Source: a virus | IMG/VR virus record: IMGVR_UViG_3300022837_000010 | Location: 1 to 64,000 of that record | Reading direction: 5' to 3' (one strand) | Length of the DNA stretch: 64,000 bases | Shown here: piece by piece, positions 54,714 through 63,882 of the stretch | Position numbering within the stretch: the stretch's first letter is position 1 | Layout: each line of letters starts with the position of its first letter | Program-made: the position numbers and the translations under genes | Notes under the pieces: generated by a model | What the model saw: only the letters and a program-made list of their open reading frames with translations | Told to the model about the DNA's origin: nothing | The model's database searches: none

Positions 54714-55025
54714 ATGGGCGCATCATTTTCAAGTGATCAAACAACATTAAATTTAGCAGTAATAGGTACAGATACTTTATCAAGAGTAAATAGAGCTAGA
54801 ATTACTTCTATCCAAGGATATGGAGTAGCAGCTTCTACTTTACTTTTATACGATGCAGTAAATGCAGGAGCAGCGGCAGCGGGAAATTTAGTAGCAACTT
54901 ATAAATTCGGAACTGAAGGATTAGAAGTTTATGTTCCAGGTTCAGGTATTTTATTTAAAGATGGAATTGTTTACAATTTAGCCGGAGCAGGTGGAAGTGT
55001 TACTTTAACTATCACTGGCGCGTAG
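54714..55025 (+). CDS. Structural protein (103 aa)
   Basis: Encodes MGASFSSDQTTLNLAVIGTD, then a beta-rich body (RARITSIQGYGVAASTLLLY, EVYVPGSGILFKDGIVYNLA) with a VTLTITGA end. AAAGGAGAAAAAC precedes the ATG. Likely virion component by composition and place. Unnamed family. Confidence 0.65.
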   Translation: MGASFSSDQTTLNLAVIGTDTLSRVNRARITSIQGYGVAASTLLLYDAVNAGAAAAGNLVATYKFGTEGLEVYVPGSGILFKDGIVYNLAGAGGSVTLTITGA

Positions 55026-55034
55026 GATTTATAA

Positions 55035-56135
55035 ATGGCGACTATAACTTATACAGTCACCGTTGCCACTGGCCAGAATGCTTTTGGTGCCGGTACCGAT
55101 AAATTTTTCATTAATGGTGAGGTAAGTCCTGTTCTATATTTACAGGAAGGTAATACTTATATTTTTGATACTTCGGATTCTACAAATACTTCTAATCAAC
55201 TTTTATTTTCATCAACTAAAGATGGAACAAATAATGCAGGTGCTAATTATACCAATGGTGTAACTATTACAGGAACTGCTGGAACAGCGGGTGCGAAGGC
55301 TACTATTATCGTCGCTCCAGTAAGAACAGTAGGCGCTCCGGTATTATTTTATTACTCTGCGACGACCGCGGGCATGGGTAACACAGCACAAACAGTTGAA
55401 CCTACTTCTGAAACAAATCAATTTAATCCACAAATAGATGATATTATAGAAGAAGCTTATGAAAGAACAGGTACTTTAGGAACTAGAACTGGTTATCAAT
55501 TAAGATCAGCAAGACGTTCTCTTAATATTATGTTTCAAGAATGGGGTAATAGAGGAGTTCATTTATGGAAAGTAAAACTTGCAAAAATACCTTTAATACA
55601 AGGACAGGCAGAATATAGTTATGCAGCAGATACTGTAAATTTTCCAAATGATGTAAGTTCAGTATTAGAAGCTTTTTATAGAAATAATTCTACGCCAACA
55701 GCCCCCCAAGATATTTCATTAACTCAAATTAGTAGATCTATTTATAATGCAACTCCTAATAAATTAACTCAAGGAACACCTTCACAATATTATGTAGATA
55801 GAAAAATAAAACCAAGTGTTTTTTTATATGCAACACCTAATTCAACTGTATCCAGTACAACTACTCCAGCTAACTTTCAATTTTGTTTTTATTATTTAGC
55901 AAAGATTCAAGATGTAGGAGCTTACACAAATACAGCAGATGTAGTAAATAGATTTTATCCATGCATGATGTCGGGTCTTGCATATTATTTAAGTCAAAAA
56001 GTTTCTCCAGAAAGATCTGCAGAACTTGAGAGAAGATATGAGAGTGAAATGTTAAGAGCATTAGATGCCGATAACCAAGGAACAGCTACATTTATTTCAC
56101 CACAAACTTTTTACGGTGATGGGATACTAGGATAA
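55035..56135 (+). CDS. Head-tail connector (gp4-like) with an N-terminal beta domain
   Basis: A 366-residue protein of two parts. Residues 1-115 (KFFINGEVSPVLYLQEGNTY, then FYYSATTAGMG) look like a small cupredoxin-like beta domain seen in other marine phage proteins. Residues 130-366 (NPQIDDIIEEAYERTGTLGT, RSARRSLNIMFQEWGNRGVH, FYPCMMSGLAYYLSQKVSPE) resemble P22 gp4-type tail accessory factors that sit on the portal. The fusion is unusual. Overlaps the next gene by one base (TAATG). Confidence 0.7.
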   Translation: MATITYTVTVATGQNAFGAGTDKFFINGEVSPVLYLQEGNTYIFDTSDSTNTSNQLLFSSTKDGTNNAGANYTNGVTITGTAGTAGAKATIIVAPVRTVGAPVLFYYSATTAGMGNTAQTVEPTSETNQFNPQIDDIIEEAYERTGTLGTRTGYQLRSARRSLNIMFQEWGNRGVHLWKVKLAKIPLIQGQAEYSYAADTVNFPNDVSSVLEAFYRNNSTPTAPQDISLTQISRSIYNATPNKLTQGTPSQYYVDRKIKPSVFLYATPNSTVSSTTTPANFQFCFYYLAKIQDVGAYTNTADVVNRFYPCMMSGLAYYLSQKVSPERSAELERRYESEMLRALDADNQGTATFISPQTFYGDGILG

Positions 56136-56758
56136 TGGGAGTTTTTGCAAGAGGTAAACAAGCATTATCAATTTCAGATAGATCTGGATTAAGATTTCCA
56201 TATACTGAAATGGTTAGAGAATGGAATGGGTCTTTAGTTCATTATTCAGAGTATGAAGCAAAGCAACCACAATTAACTCCAAGACCTGTTGGATCAGATC
56301 CACAGGCTTTACAAAATCCAAGAGTAGAAGGAGATGATACTCCACAATTAATTTTATTAGGTAATGATCCTTTCGAGGTTATTATTTATGGTGGTAATAC
56401 TTATGTTAATGTTTATTCTAGAGATCATCAAAGATCAGCAGATTCTGTTGTAAGATTAAGAGGATTTCCTCAAGTTACAGGAGCAGGATCAGGTGGAGCT
56501 AGTACTCCTAATTTACAATCTTACGCTCCTATCCCTACAATATCTGGAGTAACTGATATAGATTCAGCAGCTGGTTTTACAATTCAATTAGGAAAAATAG
56601 ATGCTGCCGGAGTTATTACAAATTCAACTACTACAGATTCTTTAACAAATCCAATTAGTTATTTTTATTTTCAAAGTACTATCAATGCAACATCATCTGG
56701 TGTACAAGGTGGTGGATCAGGAAGTTCAGCAGGACCCGTAACATTAAAGGCATTATAA
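56135..56758 (+). CDS. Hypothetical virion protein (207 aa)
   Basis: Encodes MGVFARGKQALSISDRSGLR, then FPYTEMVREWNGSLVHYSEY, ELTPRPVGSDPQALQNPRV and a NPFEVIIYGGNTYVNVYSRD-like beta part. The RSG-RFPY-EMV-EWNG start is conserved in phages that also have gp4-like connectors. Structural role is likely, exact one unknown. Confidence 0.6.
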   Translation: MGVFARGKQALSISDRSGLRFPYTEMVREWNGSLVHYSEYEAKQPQLTPRPVGSDPQALQNPRVEGDDTPQLILLGNDPFEVIIYGGNTYVNVYSRDHQRSADSVVRLRGFPQVTGAGSGGASTPNLQSYAPIPTISGVTDIDSAAGFTIQLGKIDAAGVITNSTTTDSLTNPISYFYFQSTINATSSGVQGGGSGSSAGPVTLKAL

Positions 56759-56759
56759 T

Positions 56760-57440
56760 ATGGCATATAGTTTAAGCGATTTACAAACAGATATTAGAGG
56801 CTACACAGAAGTAGGAGATAATGTTTTTACAGATGCAGTTTTAAAAAATATTATTATCAATGCAGAAAATACAATATCAAGAGCAATTGATACAGATCAA
56901 GATAGATTTTATGCAACATCAAGTTTAATTATAGGTAATAGATATGTAACTATTCCAAGTGATTTAAGAGCTATAAGATATGTTCAATTAACAGATTCAA
57001 ATGGAAGTCAGTTTTTTTTAGAACAAAGAGATACTTCTTTTATGGCAGAATTCTATGCAGAACCGGGAACAGCTGCTGTAGATATACCTAGATATTATGG
57101 TAATTGGGATGAAGAATTTTGGTTAGTGGCTCCTACACCTGATAAAACATACCAAATTACACTTTCTTATAATAAACAACCTACTAGTATTACTGTTGAT
57201 ACAGCGGGTACTTATATATCTAATAAATACCAAGATTTGCTTTTATATGCGTGTTTAGTAAATGCATATGGGTACTTGAAAGGTCCACAGGATATGATAC
57301 AATATTACAAAGGGCAATATACAGAAGCTCTTGAAACGTATGGAGTCGAACAAATTGGCTACAGACGCAGAGACGATTATCAAGATGGAGTTCTTCGTAC
57401 TCAACTAAATTCAAAACCACCATCAAATAATAATAATTAG
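56760..57440 (+). CDS. Phage adaptor protein
   Basis: A 226-residue protein: MAYSLSDLQTDIRGYTEVGD, IIINAENTISRAIDTDQDRF, TIPSDLRAIRYVQLTDSNGS and a C-terminal helix (YQDLLLYACLVNAYGYLKGP). This is the phage adaptor / head-to-tail joining family, which couples the portal to tail proteins. Ends in a PPSNNNN low-complexity tail. Placed right after the gp4-like gene. Confidence 0.75.
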   Translation: MAYSLSDLQTDIRGYTEVGDNVFTDAVLKNIIINAENTISRAIDTDQDRFYATSSLIIGNRYVTIPSDLRAIRYVQLTDSNGSQFFLEQRDTSFMAEFYAEPGTAAVDIPRYYGNWDEEFWLVAPTPDKTYQITLSYNKQPTSITVDTAGTYISNKYQDLLLYACLVNAYGYLKGPQDMIQYYKGQYTEALETYGVEQIGYRRRDDYQDGVLRTQLNSKPPSNNNN

Positions 57441-57452
57441 GAGAAAATAAAC

Positions 57453-57887
57453 ATGGCAAATATAATACCTTTTTCATTTAGAGGAGCACTTTTTTCAGGA
57501 CAACATGATTTAGCTTCAGGTGGAAATACTTTTAAACTATCAATGTATACGGCTAACCCTTATACAACTTCAAGTACAGTTTATGTAGCAACTTATGAAG
57601 TAAGTACAGGTGGTAGTTCTAACTATTCTATTAAAACTTTAGCAAACCAAGCAGTGGCAAGTACAACGGCCGTCGCTTCAGTAGACTTTGACAACGTAAC
57701 TTGGACTTCAGCAACTTTCACTGCAGCTTTTGCTGCAATTTATAATAGTACAACAGTTGATGGATTAGCAAATAGACTAGTAGTAGTTTTAGATTTTGGT
57801 GGCGACAAAACGGCAACAAATGGTGATTTCACTATCGCGTTCCCCGATGCAGCAACACCGGCTAATGCTATCATAAGTATGGCTTAA
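57453..57887 (+). CDS. Structural protein, conserved tail-region family (144 aa)
   Basis: Encodes MANIIPFSFRGALFSGQHDL, then KLSMYTANPYTTSSTVYVAT and NVTWTSATFTAAFAAIYNST. Family common in cyanophage and marine phage structural operons, unnamed. Beta-rich. AGGAGAAAATAAAC precedes the ATG. Probably a virion surface or tail component. Confidence 0.7.
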   Translation: MANIIPFSFRGALFSGQHDLASGGNTFKLSMYTANPYTTSSTVYVATYEVSTGGSSNYSIKTLANQAVASTTAVASVDFDNVTWTSATFTAAFAAIYNSTTVDGLANRLVVVLDFGGDKTATNGDFTIAFPDAATPANAIISMA

Positions 57888-57897
57888 GGAAAAAATT

Positions 57898-58290
57898 ATG
57901 GCTTTAGTTATAGACAACAGAGTAAAAGAAACAAGTACAACAGGTGGAACTGGCACATTAAATTTAGCTGGAGCACAAGTTGGCTTTACTACTTTTGTAG
58001 CAGGAATAGGAGATACTAATACAACGTATTATACTATTTTTGAACAAGGAACTGCGAACTATGAAATTGGAATAGGAACAGTTACAGACGCTGCTACAGA
58101 TACTTTGGCTAGAACTACAGTATTAGATAATTCTTTAGGTACTACCGCAAAAATTAATTTTGGAGCAGGGAATACATTAGATGTATTCTGTACGTTACCA
58201 GCAAGTAAGGCAATTTATTTAGATGCTGACGGTATTCCCGTTGGTGCAGCGGGCGCAGGTTTTTCTGTTGCCATGTCGATCGCCCTTTAG
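57898..58290 (+). CDS. Structural protein (DNRVKETS family, 130 aa)
   Basis: Encodes MALVIDNRVKETSTTGGTGT, then VGFTTFVAGIGDTNTTYYTI and ARTTVLDNSLGTTAKINFGA. This is a frequent phage family in which V-D-RVKET begins a beta domain. Function unknown. The next gene is an endonuclease inserted between structural genes. Confidence 0.75.
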   Translation: MALVIDNRVKETSTTGGTGTLNLAGAQVGFTTFVAGIGDTNTTYYTIFEQGTANYEIGIGTVTDAATDTLARTTVLDNSLGTTAKINFGAGNTLDVFCTLPASKAIYLDADGIPVGAAGAGFSVAMSIAL

Positions 58291-58292
58291 CC

Positions 58293-58730
58293 ATGATGAG
58301 AGAATTAATACAAAATTTAAAAGAAAAAAAATGTACAAATTGCAAAGATATGAAAGATTTAAATAAATTTTATTTTAGAATAAATAAAAAAACAAAAACA
58401 AAATACTATCAAGCTTCTTGTATGGACTGTCAAAATCTGTATGATTATAAAACAGACAAAAACCATAAACTTAAAAAAGCTTATGGTATTACGTTAGATG
58501 ACTATAACAAATTATTATCTAAACAAAAAAATAAATGTTCTATTTGTAAAATTGATAATAATGGTAAATATAGAAACAAAACAAGAGCTTTTGCTGTAGA
58601 TCACTGTCATAATACCAATAAAATTAGAGGTTTATTATGTAGTGATTGTAATGTTGCACTAGGTCTGTTAAAAGATAATACTAAATATTTAGAATCTGCT
58701 ATTAAGTATTTAAACAAATTAAAAAACTAA
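58293..58730 (+). CDS. Recombination endonuclease VII-like HNH protein
   Basis: A 145-residue protein. CTNCKDMKDLNKFYF, a second C-X2-C (CMDCQNLYDY), then YGITLDDYNKLLSKQKNKCS, AVDHCHNTNKIRGLLCSDCN and GLLKDNTKYLESAIKYL match endonuclease VII of T4 type: zinc Cys and the DH-H catalytic His. Inserted between structural genes with one-base spacing, so it is likely a mobile (homing-like) gene or a true resolvase. I use the ATG at 58293. Confidence 0.85.
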   Translation: MMRELIQNLKEKKCTNCKDMKDLNKFYFRINKKTKTKYYQASCMDCQNLYDYKTDKNHKLKKAYGITLDDYNKLLSKQKNKCSICKIDNNGKYRNKTRAFAVDHCHNTNKIRGLLCSDCNVALGLLKDNTKYLESAIKYLNKLKN

Positions 58731-58746
58731 AATATAAGGAAACAAT

Positions 58747-59094
58747 ATGGCACAAAATTTCGCATCAGCAACAGCTCAACTAGGAACAGGAACTACAGCA
58801 TTGTATACTAATACAACTTCAAGTCCTACTTCAGCAGACGCTATTATAGGTATTAGAATTGCTAACATTTTAGCAACTGCAATTACGATTTCAGTTTGGT
58901 TATCTCCAACAGGAGCAGGAACAGTTTATATTGCAAAAGATTTAAGTATACCCCCTAACAGTTCAGTAGAATTAGTTCAAGGTGGAGCAAAATTTGTATT
59001 AAATGATACAGATGTATTAAATGCAAATTCAAGTGATGCTACGTCTTCCGATGTAGTAGTAAGTGTAGTTAAAGCAATAAGTACAACAAGTTAG
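58747..59094 (+). CDS. Small beta-sandwich structural protein
   Basis: A 115-residue protein: MAQNFASATAQLGTGTTALY, IIGIRIANILATAITISVWL, LSIPPNSSVELVQGGAKFVL. Similar strand order to the protein at 9448. AAGGAAACAAT precedes the ATG. Conserved in phage tail regions, role unknown. Confidence 0.65.
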   Translation: MAQNFASATAQLGTGTTALYTNTTSSPTSADAIIGIRIANILATAITISVWLSPTGAGTVYIAKDLSIPPNSSVELVQGGAKFVLNDTDVLNANSSDATSSDVVVSVVKAISTTS

Positions 59095-59104
59095 GTTTTT
59101 ATAA

Positions 59105-59275
59105 ATGAGTTACTATAATGAAATATATATAGGTAATAAACCAGGTGCAGAGCAAATTTATACTCATGCGGAAGTTATTGATAATAAAAATATAGTTATA
59201 GAATCTGCGGTTCTCGCTGGACCAGTCACTTTCCCCAATGTAATCACAGTAACCGGAACGTTGGTAATTGTCTAA
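59105..59275 (+). CDS. Small structural protein (56 aa)
   Basis: Encodes MSYYNEIYIGNKPGAEQIYT then a beta-rich end (VESAVLAGPVTFPNVITVTG-like). The stop overlaps the start of the first glycine-rich gene. Short beta-type virion protein, unknown family. Confidence 0.55.
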   Translation: MSYYNEIYIGNKPGAEQIYTHAEVIDNKNIVIESAVLAGPVTFPNVITVTGTLVIV

Positions 59276-60606
59276 TGAGCAAAATAGAAGTAAATGCAAT
59301 TGAACCACAATGCGGAACTGATTTAACAGTTGGTGCAAGTGGTGATACTATTACTTTTCCAACTGGAACTACTGTTGTAAATAATGGTACGCAAACAGGA
59401 TTCGGTAGAACAGGAACTGTAAATTGGGATACAACTCCAAAAACTGCAACTTTTTCAGCAGTAAATGGTAATGGATATTTTGTTAATACAACAGCAGGAG
59501 TAATAACAGTTAATCTACCAGCAGGTGTCGCAGGTAATATTATATCAGTAGCCGATTATGCAGCAACTTGGCAAACTAATAATGTCACAGTTACTCCAAA
59601 TGGAACAGATAAAATTGGTTCAATAAATCAAAGTGCAACTTTAAGTACAGAAGGACAATCAGTAACTTTAGTTTATGTAGATGCTACACAAGGTTGGATT
59701 AACACAATGGATTCAACTTCTAATGTTAGAGGAATACCTCCCTATATAGCAGCAACAGGTGGTACAATAACAACCGTTTGTACAGATTATAAAGTCCACA
59801 CATTCACAGGTCCAGGAACATTTACAGTTACAAATGCTGGAACTCCTTCAGGTTCAAATTCAATAGAATATTTAGTAATAGCGGGTGGAGCCGGTGGTGG
59901 CGGTGAAGAAGGTGGTGGTGGTGGAGCCGGTGGTTATAGAACTGCTAGTGGACTACCTGTTACAGCACAGGGCTATCCAATTGTGGTAGGTGGTGGTGGA
60001 GCGGGGATGACTTCTGCTTCCCCGGCAGCAAATGGGGTTGATTCAAGTGGATTTGCAATTACATCAACAGGTGGTGGATTTGGTGGAGGACAAACTGTTC
60101 CATATGTAGGTAGACCTGGTGGATCTGGTGGAGGAGGTCATGGTGATGGAGGTGGTTCTCCTCAAGTAGGTGGAACAGGTAATACTCCCCCCGTAAGTCC
60201 TTCTCAAGGTTTTGATGGTGGAGATGGTTCAGGAAGAACAGGAACAACAAATGAAGCTGGCGGTGGTGGTGGTGGAGCTGGAGCTATAGGTAGTAATGGT
60301 TCTCCTTCTCCTAATCCTGGAGGAACAGGTGGACCTGGTGGAGCAGGCGCAGTAAGTTCAATTAACGGAACACCAACAACTAGAGCTGGTGGTGGTGGTG
60401 GTGCAGCTGCAGCTTCGAGTGGAGTTATTGGAACAGGTGGATCAGGTGGTGGTGGAAATGGAACAAAAGATAATACAACAGCAGTAGCTGGAACAGTTAA
60501 TACTGGAAGTGGCGGTGGTGGTGGTGGTGGAAACGGCGGAGCTCCTATAGCTTCTGGAGGTGCCGGCGGCTCTGGTATAGTAATAATAAGATACAAATTT
60601 CAATAA
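59275..60606 (+). CDS. Glycine-rich tail adhesin, copy 1
   Basis: A 443-residue protein of two parts. Residues 1-155 form a beta domain (LTVGASGDTITFPTGTTVV, GYFVNTTAGVITVNLPAG, VTLVYVDATQGW). Then ATGGTITTVCTDYKVHTFTG opens a Gly-rich domain with long G/A/S runs, NTPPVSPSQG, SSINGTPTTRAGGGGG and a final GSGIVIIRYKFQ. Resembles polyglycine-helix adhesins; receptor binding inferred. First of three tandem copies, which differ mainly inside the Gly-rich part. Confidence 0.8.
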   Translation: MSKIEVNAIEPQCGTDLTVGASGDTITFPTGTTVVNNGTQTGFGRTGTVNWDTTPKTATFSAVNGNGYFVNTTAGVITVNLPAGVAGNIISVADYAATWQTNNVTVTPNGTDKIGSINQSATLSTEGQSVTLVYVDATQGWINTMDSTSNVRGIPPYIAATGGTITTVCTDYKVHTFTGPGTFTVTNAGTPSGSNSIEYLVIAGGAGGGGEEGGGGGAGGYRTASGLPVTAQGYPIVVGGGGAGMTSASPAANGVDSSGFAITSTGGGFGGGQTVPYVGRPGGSGGGGHGDGGGSPQVGGTGNTPPVSPSQGFDGGDGSGRTGTTNEAGGGGGGAGAIGSNGSPSPNPGGTGGPGGAGAVSSINGTPTTRAGGGGGAAAASSGVIGTGGSGGGGNGTKDNTTAVAGTVNTGSGGGGGGGNGGAPIASGGAGGSGIVIIRYKFQ

Positions 60607-60608
60607 TT

Positions 60609-62015
60609 ATGACAAGTATAATAAAAGTAAACAACGTACAAAACACAGCAGCAGGTAAAAATATTATCAAAGAAGTTGGTAATACAGTTACTATTGGTGC
60701 GAGTGGAGATACAGTTGCTTTAGCAGCCGGCGCTTCGCAATCCGGTTTTGGTCAAACATATTCAGCGGTTAGTTGGGATACAACTGCAAAAACAACTACT
60801 GTTACAGGTGTAGCAGGAGTAGGTTATTTTATAAATACATCAGGCGGTGCAGTAACAGCTAACTTACCAGCGGGTGTAGCTGGAGATGTTATAGCTTTTG
60901 CAGATTATACAAGAACTTTTCAAACAAATAATTTAACAATAACACCTAATGGTTCAGAAAAAGTAGGTGGTGTAGCCGCTAATTTTGTAGCTCAAACTGA
61001 AGGTCAATCAATAACTTTAGTTTATGTAGATGCAACAGAAGGTTGGATAAATACAGCTGAATCAACAGGACAAGCAGGATTATTACCAGCTTTTGTTACA
61101 GCAACAGGTGGAACAATAACTTGTTCAGGAGATTATAAAATTCATACATTTACAGGTCCGGGAACTTTTACAGTTTGTTCTGTAGGTAATCGTTTAGGAT
61201 CAGAAACAGTAGATTATATGGTAATAGCTGGTGGTGGTGGTGGTGGACCTTCATCAAGTTCTAATGGTGGTGGTGGTGGTGGAGCTGGTGGTTATAGAGA
61301 ATCTTCAGGAAGTGCATCAGGTTCATATACCATTGGACTTCCTTCACAAAACTGTGCTGTATCAGCTTTAGCTGTTTCAGCTCAAGGCTATTCAATTATA
61401 GTAGGAGGCGGAGGTTCAATAAATACAAATGGTGTAAATTCAGTTTTTAGTACAATAACAAGTACTGGTGGTGGTGCAGGTGGTAGTGGACCAGGAGATG
61501 CTGGAAATTCAGGAGGTTCTGGTGGTGGACCTGGAAAAGCAAATCCTTTATCTGGCGGAGCAGGTAATACTCCTCCAGTTAGTCCCTCTCAAGGAAATAA
61601 TGGTGGAAATAATCCGGGAAGTCCAAATGAATCAAGTCCACAAGTTGGAACAGGTGGTGGTGGAGCAGGTTCAGCAGCTGCAGGCGTTGTTAGTAATACT
61701 AGAGGTGGAGCTGGTGCTGTTGGTGCAACTTCATCTATAACAGCTTCACCAGTTAAAAGAGCAGGCGGTGGTGGAGGTGGTGGAGCTGATCCAGGTGGTG
61801 GAGGTGGAATATTTCCTCTTTGTGTATCAGGAGCTCCTTCACTTCTTTGTAGAACTGCACAATATGGTTCAGGTAGTGGAGGTATAACTGCTGGTGGTCA
61901 AGGTGGTAGTGGAACAGCTAATACTGGTGGAGGAGCTGGTGGCGGTGGTAACAACGGAGATGATGGTGGAACTGGTGGTTCAGGAGTAGTTATTATAAGG
62001 TACAAATTTCAATAG
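60609..62015 (+). CDS. Glycine-rich tail adhesin, copy 2
   Basis: A 468-residue protein with the same two-part layout: VTIGASGDTVALAAGAS and GYFINTSGGAVTANLPAG in the N-domain, ATGGTITCSGDYKIHTFTGP at the boundary, then a Gly-rich part with several Cys (CAVSALAVSAQG, FPLCVSGAPSLLC) that the other copies lack or place differently. C-terminus GSGVVIIRYKFQ. Three bases separate it from copy 1. Confidence 0.8.
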   Translation: MTSIIKVNNVQNTAAGKNIIKEVGNTVTIGASGDTVALAAGASQSGFGQTYSAVSWDTTAKTTTVTGVAGVGYFINTSGGAVTANLPAGVAGDVIAFADYTRTFQTNNLTITPNGSEKVGGVAANFVAQTEGQSITLVYVDATEGWINTAESTGQAGLLPAFVTATGGTITCSGDYKIHTFTGPGTFTVCSVGNRLGSETVDYMVIAGGGGGGPSSSSNGGGGGGAGGYRESSGSASGSYTIGLPSQNCAVSALAVSAQGYSIIVGGGGSINTNGVNSVFSTITSTGGGAGGSGPGDAGNSGGSGGGPGKANPLSGGAGNTPPVSPSQGNNGGNNPGSPNESSPQVGTGGGGAGSAAAGVVSNTRGGAGAVGATSSITASPVKRAGGGGGGGADPGGGGGIFPLCVSGAPSLLCRTAQYGSGSGGITAGGQGGSGTANTGGGAGGGGNNGDDGGTGGSGVVIIRYKFQ

Positions 62016-62024
62016 GAAAAAATT

Positions 62025-63368
62025 ATGAGTGAAATAAAAGTAAATAAATTAACCCCGCGAACCGCGTGTGGTACAACGACATTAGGGGACAGTGGTGATA
62101 CATTCACAATTCCCGCAGGTGTAACAATCACGAACAGTGGTACGGCGGCCGGGTTCGGCGCAACCGGTGCAGTGTCTTGGGATACAACTGCAAAGACTGG
62201 AGATTTTACAGCAGTAAGTGGTGTAGGTTATTTTGTAAATACAACAAGTGGAGCAATTACAGTAACACTACCAGCGTCACCTAGTGCTGGAGATGTGGTT
62301 GCAGTTTCAGATTATGCAGGTACAGCAGATTCAAATAATATTACAATTGGCAGAAACAGTTCAAACATTAACGGAGCAGCGGCAGATTTAACTATTGCAC
62401 AAGAAAATTCAGCAGTAACTTTAGTATATGTAGATGGAACACAAGGTTGGAAAGCAACAGATACATCTTCTTTAAGTGATATTGAATTAGAACCTGCGTA
62501 TGTTACAGCAACAGGTGGAACACCAACAACTAGTGGTGATTATAAAATTCATACATTTACAGGATCAGGAACTTTTACAGTTTCAGCAATAGGTAATCCA
62601 TTAGGTTCAACAACAATTGAATATTTAGTAGTAGCTGGTGGTGGAGCAGGTGGAAGAGATCAAGCAGGTGGTGGTGGAGCAGGTGGTTTAAGAAATAATT
62701 TTCCAAGTCCTGCAACTGGAGGACTAGCAGTAACTGCAACAGGATATCCAGTAACAATAGGTGGAGGTGGACCAAGACCTGGTACTAATGGAACATCTGG
62801 TGAAAAAGGTTCATCAACAAGTTTTGTAGGTTCAACAACAATTACATCGGCTGGAGGTGGAGGTGGAAGTGGAAATGGTACTCCAGGAGTTTGTACTACA
62901 GGTGGATCTGGTGGTGGTGGAGATAGTAATACAGCAGGTGGAGCAGGTAATACACCTCCAGTTAGTCCACCTCAAGGAACAAATGGTGGAACTAGTTCAG
63001 GTCCTAATGGAGCTGGTGGTGGAGGTGGGGCTTCAGTTGCTGGCGAATCTGTTCCCGGCGGTCCTGCTGCAGGAAATGGAGGAAATGGTACTGGTTTTCC
63101 AACTGCATTTGTAGGTACAAATGGTCAACCTTCAGGTGGTTTACAATATTTTTCAGGTGGTGGTGGAGGTGCAGCTCACGCTGGAGGAAGTCACGGCACA
63201 GGTGGTTTAGGTGGTGGTGGTCAAGGTGGTGCAACATCACCTTCTCAACCCACAGGAGCTGGAACAGCCAATACTGGTGGTGCAGGTGGAGGTTGTGGTA
63301 ATAATATCTTTACTTGTGGCTCTGGCGGTTCAGGAATTGTTATAATAAGATACAAATTCCAAAATTAA
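62025..63368 (+). CDS. Glycine-rich tail adhesin, copy 3
   Basis: A 447-residue protein: N-domain LGDSGDTFTIPAGVTI, GYFVNTTSGAITVTLPAS, ITIGRNSSNINGAAADLTI, VTLVYVDGTQGW; then ATGGTPTTSGDYKIHTFTGS and a Gly-rich domain ending GSGIVIIRYKFQN. The NGAA piece is shared with the trunk protein at 5465. Directly followed by the second MAHFAKL gene. Confidence 0.8.
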   Translation: MSEIKVNKLTPRTACGTTTLGDSGDTFTIPAGVTITNSGTAAGFGATGAVSWDTTAKTGDFTAVSGVGYFVNTTSGAITVTLPASPSAGDVVAVSDYAGTADSNNITIGRNSSNINGAAADLTIAQENSAVTLVYVDGTQGWKATDTSSLSDIELEPAYVTATGGTPTTSGDYKIHTFTGSGTFTVSAIGNPLGSTTIEYLVVAGGGAGGRDQAGGGGAGGLRNNFPSPATGGLAVTATGYPVTIGGGGPRPGTNGTSGEKGSSTSFVGSTTITSAGGGGGSGNGTPGVCTTGGSGGGGDSNTAGGAGNTPPVSPPQGTNGGTSSGPNGAGGGGGASVAGESVPGGPAAGNGGNGTGFPTAFVGTNGQPSGGLQYFSGGGGGAAHAGGSHGTGGLGGGGQGGATSPSQPTGAGTANTGGAGGGCGNNIFTCGSGGSGIVIIRYKFQN

Positions 63369-63414
63369 TATGGTATTTACAACAAACAATAAATAAGATA
63401 TAAGGAGAATAATT

Positions 63415-63864
63415 ATGGCACATTTTGCAAAACTAGGATCTAACAGTAAAGTTATTCAAGTATTAACTTTGAATAATGGTGATATGCTGAACGCGGACGG
63501 CGTTGAGGATGAATCTGTAGGTCAACAATATTTAGAAACTCACAACAACTGGCCAGCACAGATGTGGATTCAAACATCTTACAATACATCTGGTGGAACT
63601 CATAGAAATGGTGGAACACCTTTTAGAGGAAATTACGCAGGTATAGGTTATACTTGGGACGAAGATGATAATATCTTTTGGCCTAAAAAACCTCATGCAT
63701 CTTGGGTAAAACATAATGCATCAGCTTCTTGGAAATCACCAATCGGTGATGCACCAGCATTAACAGAAGAACAGACTTCACAAAATGAAGCAGACACTCA
63801 TATGTGGTCTTACAATTGGAATGAAACTAATACAACTTGGGACTTGACAGACAGCAAAGCATAA
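63415..63864 (+). CDS. MAHFAKL-type conserved phage protein, copy 2
   Basis: A 149-residue paralogue of the gene at 2082, with near-identical first 60 and last 75 residues and a shorter variable middle (GGTHRNGGTPFRGN region). The leader (ATAAGGAGAATAATT) and the trailing spacer to the next gene are the same as in copy 1, so the duplication included noncoding sequence. Confidence 0.78.
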   Translation: MAHFAKLGSNSKVIQVLTLNNGDMLNADGVEDESVGQQYLETHNNWPAQMWIQTSYNTSGGTHRNGGTPFRGNYAGIGYTWDEDDNIFWPKKPHASWVKHNASASWKSPIGDAPALTEEQTSQNEADTHMWSYNWNETNTTWDLTDSKA

Positions 63865-63882
63865 ATTAAAAATGGTGGTGGT

